A program made the position numbers and the translations under genes. A stretch of DNA of 64,000 bases from Diabrotica undecimpunctata (lineage: Eukaryota; Arthropoda; Insecta; Coleoptera; Chrysomelidae), in contig NC_092806.1 in NCBI RefSeq assembly GCF_040954645.1, forward strand, positions 162,498,328 to 162,562,327, written 5' to 3'. Below are positions 1 through 10,479 of the stretch, one piece after another; positions within the stretch are counted from its first letter, which is position 1, and the number at the start of each line of letters is the position of its first letter. Below the pieces are notes generated by a model that saw only the letters and a program-made list of their open reading frames with translations, made no database searches and had not been told where the DNA came from.

Positions 1-446
1 ACACTGGTGGGATGATACTATTAGTACCGCCTTTATTATTTATTTCGTCTATTACTCTCAAATTAGCAATAAAGAACTGAAATAAATTTATGATCTTAAA
101 CAACTGGTAATCACACTAAACATCCAGAACTGTGTTAGCGGAGGAGGACTATAAAATAATTAAAAGTAATTAAAAACAAAGGTCACTTATAATAAAACAG
201 CCTGTTCTGTGATCAACTAATGTCTCAAAATGACTGGGTCATGTGTTGACTCGGAGACAGATAAACAAGCTATATAAACTTTGAACCAATAAGATCTGAA
301 TCAGGTTGCAATTTCATTTTTCTTCCTTTCAATATAGACAACAAAATAAGACTGGTACTAAAATATCATAACAAATTAGTTCCTTTCTGAGAAGTTACTC
401 TATGTTACTTTTGAAATATAGTATAATTAAATAACTTAAATAAGAG

Positions 447-1027
447 TTTTTGACGTGACAACGTCTTAAATTAGGTTGTGGCTCGGAGTCACTCATGAAA
501 AAGTGTAACGACCGCTCACGTCTGTTACGATGAGTCACCGAACGAGAGAGAGGCCCGCCGGACCGGCGAATGCCTTGCGTCTCTCTCCCACTCAAACATG
601 ATTGGTCCGCTGTCCGCTGGTGCGATGCTATTTCTCCTATCATCGTCCTATCCTCAACAAAATCACTCAAATAGAAATTAGTTAAGTTTAAGTTTACATG
701 TATGTTTTAGTAAACAAAATATATTTCTATAGTTAAAATTTGTGCAATTCTTATTTTCATTCATTTTCATATAGGACACATTACAGCAGAAACACTTCCT
801 TTCATTTCATATTTCTCCTATCATCGTCCTATCCTCAACAAAATCACTCAAATAGAAATTAGTTAAGTTTAAGTTTACATGTACAATGTTTTAGTAAACA
901 AAATATATTTCTATAGTTAAAATTTGTGCAATTCTTATTTTCATTCAATTCCTTGTTTCTATTGTGCAATTTAATAATATTCATATCAATAAATATTCTA
1001 CCGAGAAAAAGACGTTGTCACGTAAAA
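447..1027. mobile_element. putative non-autonomous DNA element with inverted ends and GC-rich core
   Basis: The left end carries TGACGTGACAACGTCTT (451-467). The right end carries AAGACGTTGTCACGT (1009-1023), which matches the reverse complement of the left one over 15 bases, so the two ends face each other about 560 bp apart. Between them, roughly 490-620 is clearly richer in G and C (GGCCCGCCGGACCGG around 552-566) than the AT-rich surroundings. I see no transposase inside, so a non-autonomous element is the simplest reading. The left motif is itself partly palindromic, which weakens the case somewhat. I did not identify a target-site duplication. Confidence 0.45.
629..946. repeat. direct duplication, two copies of about 135 bp
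   Basis: The segment 629-762 recurs almost base for base at 810-946. The copies start with TATTTCTCCTATCATCGTCC and end in ATTCTTATTTTCATTCA. The only clear difference is a 3-base insertion (TACAATG against TATG) near 883. The 47 bases between the copies (763-809) are not repeated. The near identity suggests a recent local duplication inside the inverted-end element. Confidence 0.9.
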
Positions 1028-1377
1028 TCTTCGCCCGTAAAACCGATTTTACAGGCAACCGATTTTTTTATCAAAAAAATGTGTTTAAATGTCTACAACT
1101 CTTATATGGTTGGTCTTTATTTATGTGAAGTCGTTACAAATTGTTACCTACCTTGGGGTACGTGTATAAGGAGACATACATAGATACGATATAATTTCAA
1201 ACTCTACACAAATTGTAGAAAATGAAACTATATAGAAAGACACCTATAGATAAAAGACCAAAGGGGTACATATCTAAGGGGAATTTTCAACTTATGGAAT
1301 GGAATAATCCCTTAAATATTTGTTTTTTACATTAAACCACGCAATATAAAATTAAAAAGAGAAATAGTCCGCATCGT
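1028..1377. other. gene-free stretch
   Basis: AT-rich sequence with no recognisable coding. It contains a short hairpin GTAAAACCGATTTTAC at 1037-1052 just outside the right inverted end. Confidence 0.6.
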
Positions 1378-3241
1378 TTGTGTTTAAATAAAACCTCAGG
1401 GAACCCAAAGAGTGTTGAATTTCAGCTTTTAAGAATTGATATTAAAAACCAAACCAAATATGAGCATAACTTATACAAACGTTCACTTGAAAACCATCTA
1501 CTTGCTAAAACAAACAAATTCTGTACTTACTTTAAGTCAAAATATAAGAATAGTAAAATTCCCATAGAAATGACATTAAACTCCAAGTTTAATACACCTT
1601 TTGATATTGCGAGTGCCTTTGCTAAATATTTTGCATCAGTATATGATACATCTGACTGCACACATTGTCATTCTCAAAGCACTGCCGAACCCTTGGCTAA
1701 ACCTCTGGCGCTTTTGTTTAATATGTCGATTGAACAGGAATATTTTCCAGATATTTTAACAGTGGCAACAATTTCTCCAATACATAAAAAAGATAAAAAA
1801 ATGACATTCAAAACTACAGGCCTATCAGCCGGTTATTGTATTGCTAAGATTTTTGAAAGTATTCTTTATAATGATATATATGAGCATACTAAGAGTAAAA
1901 TAAGCAAATTCCAGCATGGTTTTGTAAGAGACAAATCAACAGTAACTAATGTCTGTGTCCTCTCTGAACATATTGCTAAGGCTATTGAGACAGGGGAACA
2001 GTTGGACGTTCTGTATACTGATTGCGAAAAACCATTTAATAAGGTAAATCACTGTATTCTTTTAAATAAACTGGTACAGTTTGGTTTCTCAAGAAAAGCT
2101 TTCAATTTATTAAAATCTTATTTGTCAGATAGAAAGAATACAGTAAAAGTAGGTAATTGCTTTTCTCACCAATATGTGTCATCCTCGGGAGTCCTAAAGG
2201 GGAGCAAACTAGGACCATTGCTCTTTATTTTATTTATTAACGACTTGCCAGACTGTATTAAATCTTGTAACAGCTTAATGTATACCGATGATTTTAAACT
2301 TTTTAAAACAATTTCTAATGAGAAAGATGCTGTCAAATTGCAAGATGATCTAAGATCAGTTAATCAATGGTTTAACGATTCAAAAATGACTCTTAATATT
2401 AAAAAGTGTGCAGTAGTTTCATATACGCGAAAACTCAATGTTATTGAAGAGTGTTATTGAATGAAGATTATTATATTAATGATGATCGAGTTGAGAGAGT
2501 GAGTATTTTGAAGGATCTTGAAGTTAAATTCCAAATCAATAATAAAGTTCAATATACACTTTTATAAAATAACTAACAGAGCTTATCGTGCTTTGGGTTT
2601 TGTCAGTAGAAATAGCAAAAATTTCAGAATAAGCACAATTATAAAACTCTATAATGCTCTGGTGAGACCACATATGGAATATGCTTCAATCATCTGGTCT
2701 CCTATTGCATTTTCAAACTCAGAAATTATTGAAAAAGTGCAAAAACGATTTGTAAGATTTCTACACGTAAAGAAAAATAAGAAATATCCATATGTGGTTT
2801 CATACAGGGTAGTGTTAGATTCATTTCATTTGCCACTACAACAAACAGCCAGGCCATTATGTTCATATACTTGATTGTTAACAGTATTAAGTACACAAAA
2901 TGTGGTTCAATTGAGTTTATTTACCCAAAAGTAGGTTAAGGATAACTAACCTAGATCTATTCTTTACAGATTACAATATGTACAACAATATGTTAAAAAG
3001 TTGTAATGAAGTATTTAAAAGACTGACTCATGTGGATATATTTAATGTAAAAAGCTGTGAACTTAAGACATTGCTTGCTCATCAGCACTAGGTTTAAGGA
3101 GTTTATTGTATTTTTGTCTTATTGTATTATTAATGTTCGTTTCTTTTATTCATTTATTGTATTTTTTTTGTCTTAAACACTTTACATGTAATTATTATTA
3201 GTCTATAGTGTTTCTAAGGTGTCTAAATAAATAAATAAATA
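1378..3241 (+). pseudogene. Jockey-like LINE reverse transcriptase, 5'-truncated and broken
   Basis: The open part (1378-2460) encodes a pre-RT linker and most of the RT domain of a non-LTR retrotransposon. The fingers/palm landmark is YTDCEKPFNKVNH, where living elements carry an intact AFD, so the second Asp has become Asn. The B-box reads GVLKGSKLGPLLF and the catalytic box YTDD. A stop at 2458-2460 and at least two frame changes follow; reading resumes with the thumb region (ALVRPHMEYASIIW) to 2874. No natural start codon is visible and the endonuclease is missing, so the copy is 5'-truncated. The decayed 3' region ends in an AAAT repeat at 3224-3241, the usual kind of Jockey-type tail. 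Changed catalytic residues and stops make it non-functional. Confidence 0.85.
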
Positions 3242-4208
3242 TCTGTCTTGGAAATAAACAAAAAATTAAAATAATAATAGAATTCTGTACCGAATGGTTA
3301 CAGAACAGTTTTCTAAATCGGGACAATCTATATAACGATCCTCAAGTTGCCCATTGAACGCTTGAGTTACCGATACAACATAATTAAGTGTTAGGATAGG
3401 TTAAATATTTGGTATTTTAGATACAATACTTGGATCAATAGCAGAGAGATTCCTGTATTTCAGTCTCTATAAAATAAAACCTTATTTTTGAGGTCTAGAA
3501 TACTTTGCCTACGATCATAACGGTAGTTCAATACAACTAAAGCTCAACAATAAAAGATAGATTTTTCCTGATTTCTCGTTAATAAAATAGGAAGTTTGCA
3601 TGAGTGATTGAATATGGTCTAATGTTTAATATTAATACAAACCAATAGCAACTGGCGTTACTTATCCGACAAGATCTTGTGTTCACTTTATTTTATATTC
3701 AATACAATTGTTGTTCGAGATTTGTATTGTTTTCTAATTGTAGAAGTTCGGTTTTTCCTTCTTGTTTTCTTCTATTCCCTGAATTATCATATTTATTTTC
3801 CTTATTTCTTTTTTCCAAGTTTTCAATTATTTGCTCTTGTAAATTCACTTCTTCCTTAATTTTGCAATTTTGTCTTTTCTCTTTTAATTTGTTCATTTTT
3901 TAGTTATAGACTAAATTAGATCATTTGATATTTTATCTATTTGTCTTCAATTCTGGTATCTCTTTCTTCCATTTGTGTTAGACGTAGGATTTCATCGATT
4001 TTGACCTACCCTTAGCGATAAAAGTTTCACCCCAGGTCAATTCTTCGGAGGGATCGATCTTCTTCCAAGGGACTCGTGTGATACTTTCTATAGAAATTAA
4101 TTATCTGTACCTATTATTTTTATTTTTTATTTTTTATATTTTTTATTTAATTATTAATACAACACATGACATTATTTAAATTAAGTTAACGTTCTGGCGC
4201 ATCTTCCA
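3242..4208. other. gene-free stretch
   Basis: No confident gene. The minus strand of 3699-3896 is open for 65 codons and Lys/Glu/Asn-rich with a coiled-coil look, and similar Glu/Arg-rich minus-strand reading continues with stops up to about 4000. It could be a LINE ORF1 or Gag remnant, or chance. 4105-4160 is a run of T-rich low-complexity sequence. Confidence 0.4.
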
Positions 4209-4603
4209 AATTTTTTTTTATTTATTTACGCTGTAACCACCAGGGTTATTAGCGACCTAAATATATAATACAGGTAAAGTTAGAAAAAATTACAATAATT
4301 GATACAGTCCTGAGTCTTTAAGATAACTTATTGTGTTTTTAATGTTCATGTTTTTTCCTAGGGCTTCCTTTATATTATTTGGTATAGTGTGCTTCTTTCT
4401 TGCTGCTTCATATGTTTTGCACTGAGTTAGTATATGCTTCACGGAGAGTGTTACTTGACAATTTTCACACATTGGCGGCACAGTTCGCGTAAAGAGGTGT
4501 TTATGTGTAAAGTTGTGTGTCCTAGTCGCAAACGTGTTATTCTCACTTGGTCCTGTCTATTAGCTGTGGGTTGGAGCCATAATTTCACTAATTGTTTGAT
4601 TTC
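4209..4603 (-). pseudogene. C-terminal part of an RNase H-bearing LINE (I/R1-like), downstream half
   Basis: Read on the minus strand this is the tail of a LINE ORF2: a segment with RITRLRLGH, then after a frameshift PPMCENC and VKHILTQC, the Cys/His zinc-knuckle-like tail found after RNase H in I-like and R1-like elements. The 3' end reads out into AAATAAATAAA (plus strand 4209-4230). The upstream half lies at 7739-7910, separated by a younger LINE. Removing that insertion and one copy of its 11-bp duplication restores one open frame across the junction (LKEIK then QLVKLW), which is direct evidence that these two pieces are one element. Confidence 0.8.
4593..4603. repeat. target-site duplication, 3' side of the RTE-like LINE
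   Basis: TGTTTGATTTC here is repeated exactly at 7739-7749, flanking the inserted LINE. The element's GAA tail (TTC repeats on the plus strand) begins immediately after it. Confidence 0.9.
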
Positions 4604-7600
4604 TTCTTCTTCTTCTTCAGTGCCTTATCCGGTCCGGATGTTGGCGATCATCAAGGCTATCATGGTTTTGTTGACTGCTCTGCGAAACAGCTCCGCTGAG
4701 GTCATCTCAAACCGTTGTCAGAGATTTTTCAACCACGAGATACGACGGCGTCCCGGTCCTCTTCTGCCAAATACTTTACCCTGCATAACAAGTTGAAGAA
4801 TTCGATATTTTTCTTCGTTCCGCATCACGTGGCCGAGGTACTCAAGCTTGCGTTGTTTAATTAAATTAAGCACTTCTTTTTCTTTTGTCATGCGCTGTAG
4901 GACCTCAACGTTGGTGACATGGTCCACATAAGATATTTTTAGTATCCTTCTGTATATCCACATCTCGAAGGTTTCGATTCGTTTTTCAGTGGCTTGCGTC
5001 AGTGTCCAGGCTTCAACTCCATACAGTAACACTGGAAGAACGTAGCACCTCACTATTCGCATCTTGGTTCCCAAACTGAGATCACTGCAGCACAGCAAGG
5101 ATCTCAACTTAATAAATGTAGACCGTGCCATTTCAATTCTGGATCTAATCTCTTGAGCGTAGTCCCATTGTACGTTGAGGGTAGTTCCGAGGTAAGTGAA
5201 TCTGTCGACTCTCTGGATCTCTTCGCTACCTGCCATTAGTGCCCCGGGATCTAAATTTGTACGGCTGACAACCATGAATTTAGTTTTCTTAATATTAAGG
5301 TTCAGTCCGTATGTTACGCTCACAGTTCGCACTCGGTCTAGTAAGGCCTGCAGATCGTTTAGGCTGGTTGCTAGTAACACAGTGTCATCGGCGTAGCGGA
5401 TATTATTGATGTATTCACCGTTCACTCGGATTCCCATGTCTAGGTTTGTGAGGGCTTCATTAAAAATCTCCTCAGAGTATATATTGAAAAGAGTCGGCGA
5501 TAGCACACATCCTTGTCTTACTCCTCGCATGATCTTCACTTGGTCGGTCAGCTGGTCTTCGACCTTGACTTGAGCACGCTGGTTCCAGTATAAATTCATG
5601 ATGATCCGAATGTCCTTCTCATCCAATCCAACTCTTTGTAGTGCGGTGACCATCTTCTGGTGCTGACAACGGTCAAATGCCTTGGCGTAGTCAATAAAAC
5701 AAATATAGACATCACAACTGACATCGCGGCATCTCTGAAGTAGGACTTGTAAGGTGAAAAGTGCTTCACGTGTACCCATAGAATTGCGGAATCCGAATTG
5801 CATTTCACCGACATTTTCTTCGCATTTCTTGTAAATTCTGGCATGTATGATTTTAAGAAAAATTTTAAGTGCATGACTCATAAGACTGATAGTTCGGAAA
5901 TCTTCGCACGTTTTCGCAGATCGTTTTTTTGGTAGCGTTACAAATGTTGACAATAGCCATTCCTCTGGGATATTACCTGAATCGTATATGGCGTTGAACA
6001 GTTCAGTTAACTCCTTCGTGCTCACTTCACTCATCACCTTAATAAGTTCAACGGGTATTTCGTCCGGACCTGTAGCCTTACCATTCTTAGACTGTTGTAA
6101 AGCAGCCTTTACCTCGCTTTCTAGAATTGACGGCCCTGTCATGCAATTTATTTCCGGAAGGTTGCCGCGGTCGTCCCAGAAAAGTTCTTCGATATATATT
6201 TTCCAGGTAACCAACTTCTCATTCACTGTCGTCGCCAGATTACCGTCTTTATTTATGAGGAGGTGTGTGTTTCTCCTCTTGTATTGACCAGTGGCTTCAC
6301 GAATCCTTCGGTGGATATTTATATGATCGTGTTTCTCTTGGAGCTCCTCGATTATTTTACATTTTTCTTGCATCCATGTCTCCTTGGCTCTTCGTATTTC
6401 TTTTTTAATTGTCTGGTTGGTTTCTTGGTATTTCTTCGCGTCCCTGTTTTTCGTTAATCTTCTTTGTTCCATCATCTGTAGAATGTCATCAGTCATCCAT
6501 TCTTTATTTTTTACTCTTTTTTTCTTTCTCAGATGTTCTTTTCCCGCATTCAGCATGACGTCTTTGATATAACTCCATTTTTGTTCTACACTCTGTTCTT
6601 GTTGTTGAGCCGTTTCTAGTTTTTGTCTCATTGTATCTCTCACGTTTTGACGAACTACGGGGTCTTTTAGAGTGTCATAATCCAGGTTCTGTTTAGGTTT
6701 ATTTTTGATGAGTTTCTTTAGTTTGAGTTCTATCTGGCCCACTAATGGGTTGTGGTCCGATGAGACGTCTGCTCCTGGGTAGGTCTTCGCCGAAGTCAAG
6801 CTGTTCTTGAATCTTTTGTTAATGAGAATAAAGTCTATCTGGTTTCTGATGATATTGCTGGCTGTATCTGCAGGTGACTTCCACGTATAAAGTCGTCTCG
6901 GGGGAAGTTTAAACCACGTTTTAGCAATGGTAAAATCTCCTTCCCGGCAAAATTGTATGAGTCGGTCTCCTCTTTCGTTTTTCTCGCCTAAGCCGTGTTG
7001 TCCGACGATGTCTTCTACACTGCTTTTGCCAACTTTGGCATTGAAATCACCCATGATGATGGTTAGCTCGTTCTTCTTGGTGTATTTTAGTGCTCTTTGT
7101 ACAATTGCGTAGAACTCCTCGATATCCTCTTCTGGTTTTTCTGATGTTGGAGCGTAAATTTGAATGATGTTCGTATTAACGGGTCTGCCTTGCAGCTTCA
7201 TCAGAATGACCCTGTCAGAGAGAGGTATCACGCTGATCACAGCCCCAGCGACCTTTTTGCTCAGAATCAATGCTACGCCATTCCAGTGATGTAGTTTGTC
7301 GTTTCCCGCATAGTATACCATATGCTCATCCACACAGCACTGTCCCGAGCCTGGCCATCTCATCTCGCTGATTCCCATCACGTCGATATTTAGTCTTTTC
7401 ATTTCTTGAATGATGTTGTGTATCTTTCCCCCTTCAAACATACTTCGAACATTCCAAGTACAGATTTTTTGAACGTTCCACGTGCACACTTTATCTTTAT
7501 TAGTGTTTAAATATTGGTAAGGATTTCGTGGGTTGACGACCTGGGAAGCCTTACATTTTTGTGTTCTTCCTCCCCTGCCGGATCTTGGTATCCGAAGTCC

Positions 7601-7738
7601 ATGATCAGTATCTTCTCCAAATTGGTTTACATTAACCATGATGAATGAACTAGGGACTATTTATGGGGTGGTTTCCCGTTGCCTTCCCCATCGCAGTGTC
7701 ACAACCGATTGACTCGTAATGTGAATGGCGCCTGTGAG
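4604..7738 (-). mobile_element. near full-length RTE-like LINE of the type often annotated craniofacial development protein 2-like
   Basis: A 3.1-kb non-LTR retrotransposon on the minus strand. It has a short 5' leader (7640-7738), one long ORF with endonuclease and reverse transcriptase, and a 3' end of GAA repeats (TTCTTCTTC, plus strand 4601-4618). It is bounded by an exact 11-bp duplication (4593-4603 and 7739-7749), so both ends are known. It sits inside an older LINE of the same orientation. The low damage to its ORF, compared with every other element in the window except short fragments, makes it the youngest large insertion here. Confidence 0.9.
4718..7639 (-). CDS. endonuclease/reverse transcriptase of RTE-like LINE, C-terminus clipped by a stop
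   Basis: A 973-residue protein for target-primed reverse transcription. Residues 60-310 are an EEP (APE-like) endonuclease with WNVRS (62-66), SEMRW (91-95), YAPT (162-165), GDFNAKVG (197-204), QIDFIL (267-272) and SSDHN (293-297). A basic linker follows. RT spans about 505-800 with GPDEIPVELIK (524-534), FIDYAKAFD (648-656), GVRQGCVLSPTLF (706-718) and YADD (749-752). The thumb (YLG near 800, LYGVEAWTL) and a GRRGPGRRRISW tail close it. All catalytic motifs look intact. The stop TGA at 4718-4720 falls where the frame otherwise runs 30 codons further to TAA at 4625-4627, ending in the family-like ANIR; a CGA-to-TGA change would explain it. The start ATG lies about 100 bases inside the 5' boundary. 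CTWNV occurs twice at the N-terminus. Confidence 0.92.
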   Translation of the reverse strand: MVNVNQFGEDTDHGLRIPRSGRGGRTQKCKASQVVNPRNPYQYLNTNKDKVCTWNVQKICTWNVRSMFEGGKIHNIIQEMKRLNIDVMGISEMRWPGSGQCCVDEHMVYYAGNDKLHHWNGVALILSKKVAGAVISVIPLSDRVILMKLQGRPVNTNIIQIYAPTSEKPEEDIEEFYAIVQRALKYTKKNELTIIMGDFNAKVGKSSVEDIVGQHGLGEKNERGDRLIQFCREGDFTIAKTWFKLPPRRLYTWKSPADTASNIIRNQIDFILINKRFKNSLTSAKTYPGADVSSDHNPLVGQIELKLKKLIKNKPKQNLDYDTLKDPVVRQNVRDTMRQKLETAQQQEQSVEQKWSYIKDVMLNAGKEHLRKKKRVKNKEWMTDDILQMMEQRRLTKNRDAKKYQETNQTIKKEIRRAKETWMQEKCKIIEELQEKHDHINIHRRIREATGQYKRRNTHLLINKDGNLATTVNEKLVTWKIYIEELFWDDRGNLPEINCMTGPSILESEVKAALQQSKNGKATGPDEIPVELIKVMSEVSTKELTELFNAIYDSGNIPEEWLLSTFVTLPKKRSAKTCEDFRTISLMSHALKIFLKIIHARIYKKCEENVGEMQFGFRNSMGTREALFTLQVLLQRCRDVSCDVYICFIDYAKAFDRCQHQKMVTALQRVGLDEKDIRIIMNLYWNQRAQVKVEDQLTDQVKIMRGVRQGCVLSPTLFNIYSEEIFNEALTNLDMGIRVNGEYINNIRYADDTVLLATSLNDLQALLDRVRTVSVTYGLNLNIKKTKFMVVSRTNLDPGALMAGSEEIQRVDRFTYLGTTLNVQWDYAQEIRSRIEMARSTFIKLRSLLCCSDLSLGTKMRIVRCYVLPVLLYGVEAWTLTQATEKRIETFEMWIYRRILKISYVDHVTNVEVLQRMTKEKEVLNLIKQRKLEYLGHVMRNEEKYRILQLVMQGKVFGRRGPGRRRISWLKNL

Positions 7739-7749
7739 TGTTTGATTTC
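7739..7749. repeat. target-site duplication, 5' side of the RTE-like LINE
   Basis: Second copy of TGTTTGATTTC, identical to 4593-4603. Confidence 0.9.
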
Positions 7750-7910
7750 CTTGAGTTTATTTTGTGATGCACTCCACTTATTTTGCCACGCACTTAACAC
7801 TTTATGTTTTATTTCTGACTTAAAGTCATCTGAAGAAACCTCATTAATAAGAATGGAGTCCTGGCTGAAGGATGCTAAGCGTGCTAGTTCATCTGCTTCT
7901 TCATTTAATT
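7739..7910 (-). pseudogene. RNase H end of the interrupted LINE, upstream half
   Basis: The minus strand reads NEEADELAR followed by DDFKSEIKHKVLSAW and NKLKEIK. NExADxLA is the C-terminal RNase H signature of I-like and R1-like LINEs, and the W..W..NKL stretch is the usual connector to the Cys/His tail. The reading frame runs directly into the piece at 4592 once the RTE-like insertion is removed. Upstream of NEEADELAR the frame hits a stop (around 7917), so this older element is 5'-truncated near 7910 and lacks its RT. Confidence 0.8.
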
Positions 7911-7924
7911 ATAGAAGTAGCAAG

Positions 7925-10031
7925 TAGGTACTGATAACTTTTTTATTCTACACAATTACGAAAGTGCCTACTGCAAAATGTTATCTTATACATAATTCAT
8001 AATAATGGAATGATGTTCCCTCACTTTCACCTTGAAATTAAGGGAAATTGTCTTTTTTCCCTTTTATGGCCTTAATTAAACGATTTTCTTGTTGATATAG
8101 ATTATGATCTACAGTAACAAGACACCATTATCTGTGTTGATGTTATGAAATACTGCTATATTGCCTTTCCAACATTTCTAGTTCGTATGGGAGATTCATT
8201 ATAAAGATTATCTGCTTCTGTTCTAGCATTTATTTTGTTAAATCTAGTGACATCCAAGGAGTTATTCCACTGAGTAACCTTAAAACTAATCTAAAAAAAT
8301 ACAATAGAAGCTCAGATATGAAACAGTTGTAGTAGAAAGAGCGATGTCCAAAAAACATTAAAAATAAATAAATAATTAAAAAAAATATGTTAACCTTTAG
8401 ATGCTAATTATTTGGAACTTTGTAGCAGCTTTACTACCGTAACATCTATTTACACAGGTTTACATAATTTCTTAGTTTATAATATTGTTTAAAAACGATC
8501 AAAATCAAAGTAATAGATACTTAAAAAAATACTTTATCCTAAGAATGAACAAGAAAGAAAAATATACTATGTATGAACGAAAAAATGAATCAAAAGATTT
8601 TATATTTTGAATCTCACATAAATCGTGTAAAAGTATTATTAGAAATTCCTAGTATTAGCGAAAATGTTTCAAACAAAACCACATTCCGGAAATGAAAAAG
8701 GAAGAACAAATCACTTGAGACGACAGGAAGGTCCATTGTCGAACTAAAGAATAGCAAACACATTGGCAGCACGTTCATCCTATTACCAGATGATTTTTGA
8801 CGAAAACGAAATATAAAAGTAGGTAACCACTTGCCCTCGCACCACCCATGAAGATGCCCATCTGGACTGTAGATATTTTATTTAGATTTAATACTATAAA
8901 TCTAAATATAATAGGTTATTATCCTTTAAATTAGTTTAGGTTTGGTTCATACAATGTCATGAAAATAATAAAGATTTATATAAAGATGTCAATGACTTTT
9001 TAAATAACGAAGTTTTATATCTACTTAGAGGGCAAAAACAAAAATTCGCAACTGTTTTCAAAAAAAGCTCATGCATAAACTAATAATACAGTTTGTATAA
9101 CCTGAAAAATTCACATGAAATTCTATTTATTTAATTATACACGCACAAAGAAATAGTTTATTGGTAATAATAATACAAAAAATACTTCTACAACTCAAAT
9201 ATAGATATAAACATAAGTAAATGTAAATAAAGAAGTCAATAGTCAAATATATAAAGAGAAATATAAATTAATTACTATTTAAATGGGAATAAGCCACAAT
9301 ATAAATATAAAGTATAAAAACAAATATAAAGTATAACTCAAACACGAAAGAAGAAAATAATTCAAAAGGCAGTGTCAATAGAAATGATTTCGATGAAATA
9401 GAAATAAATGAGAATAGTTTTGCTCCCAAACAATTAACTTCAAAATCAAAAGAAAATCCCAGATAATATTGTTATAGACTTAAAGAAAAATACAATTAAA
9501 GTTCCAGAAATTGAACAAGAAGAGCCAGATAATATATTTCATCAGAATCTATTTCTAAGTGATGAAGTGAGTGGAGAGGTATTAATCCGCCAATGAACAA
9601 GAAGAATTGCTTATGAAGAGGAAGAAGAAGAGAAGAAGAAGAAGACTATCTAGATTGCGATAGACACTGATAAGCTGCACATTAGATTTATTTAATAAAA
9701 TACCTGTAATCTCACAATGCTATTCATAACAGAGGCTTTCAAGATTCAAAAGATTAAAACTTATATTTTATTTTATTTCCTTGAGACTTGACCGTTCTGC
9801 AAAATCCAGAAACCATCTTAGCTCATTAAGACACACACAATCAGGTAAAACATCATTGAGCAGTACTTTAAAATCAAGAAAGAGTTATACAATAATTGAG
9901 AGGTATAATGAATGATATTTAAATAATTTTTAACTTTTTAAGAGGATCAGATCACTTGGGTATTATCTTCTTCACAAAAAACTTTAATACTACAGCGCCC
10001 TTTGACCTAAGAGGTTTGTTTTAGGCTCTCT
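7925..10031. other. gene-free stretch with low-complexity patches
   Basis: No confident gene. 9283-9310 contains GGGAATAAGCCACAAT, the start of a dispersed repeat also seen at 29778. The plus strand of about 9455-9593 is open for roughly 45 codons and acidic (EIEQEEPDN), and 9610-9645 is GAA-rich; this may be a decayed N-terminal acidic region of some transposase, but I cannot name it. Confidence 0.4.
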
Positions 10032-10355
10032 TTAGGTTTTCTTGATTACTAGTGACTTAATGGAACTATATGTTTCTGGCATTTTTGATTTGTACTCCAT
10101 AATTAATTGATACGCTATTTTATGTAAGTCATCAGGGGTGGTGTGCGGTTTAAGATATATGACATGCAGAAACACAAATTTTGGAACCATCTCCACCTAT
10201 TTTTCCTCATCATTGCACTCAATTAAATATCGACTCACACGTTTATGATGATTCTGAGTCAACCATTCATCTCCCTTAATGTCATGATCAGTTTCTTCTA
10301 AATTTTGTATTTCTGAAATTTTTTGTTTATTTACACCATCATGTACGGCGCAAAT
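10032..10355 (-). pseudogene. unrecognised decayed ORF
   Basis: The minus strand is open for 106 codons apart from one TAG (plus-strand CTA at 10197-10199). The protein looks real rather than low-complexity: segments include ISEIQNLEETDHDIKGDEW, HHKRVSRYLIEC, and after the stop KFVFLHVIYLKPHTTPDD, LHKIAYQLIMEYKSKMPETY and SSIKSLVIKKT before a stop at 10032-10034. Amino-acid composition is balanced. No ATG is seen. I do not recognise the family; transposon-encoded accessory protein or a domesticated-gene relic are both possible. Confidence 0.5.
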
Positions 10356-10479
10356 TCATTACACATCTTTCTTGTTAAATACATAATTTCTATTATTGTT
10401 TACAATTAGATTGTTATATCGTTGTAAACGGCTACGTGACGCTGTACTTTTGTTTTTTATGTCTGTTGCATGTCTGTAA

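Noticed and set aside
3677..3903. Two plus-strand Phe/Ser/Leu-rich frames
   Set aside because: T-rich low-complexity reading with no features beyond hydrophobicity.
5196..7112. Several plus-strand open frames opposite the RTE-like ORF
   Set aside because: Shadows of the intact minus-strand ORF; no independent motifs.
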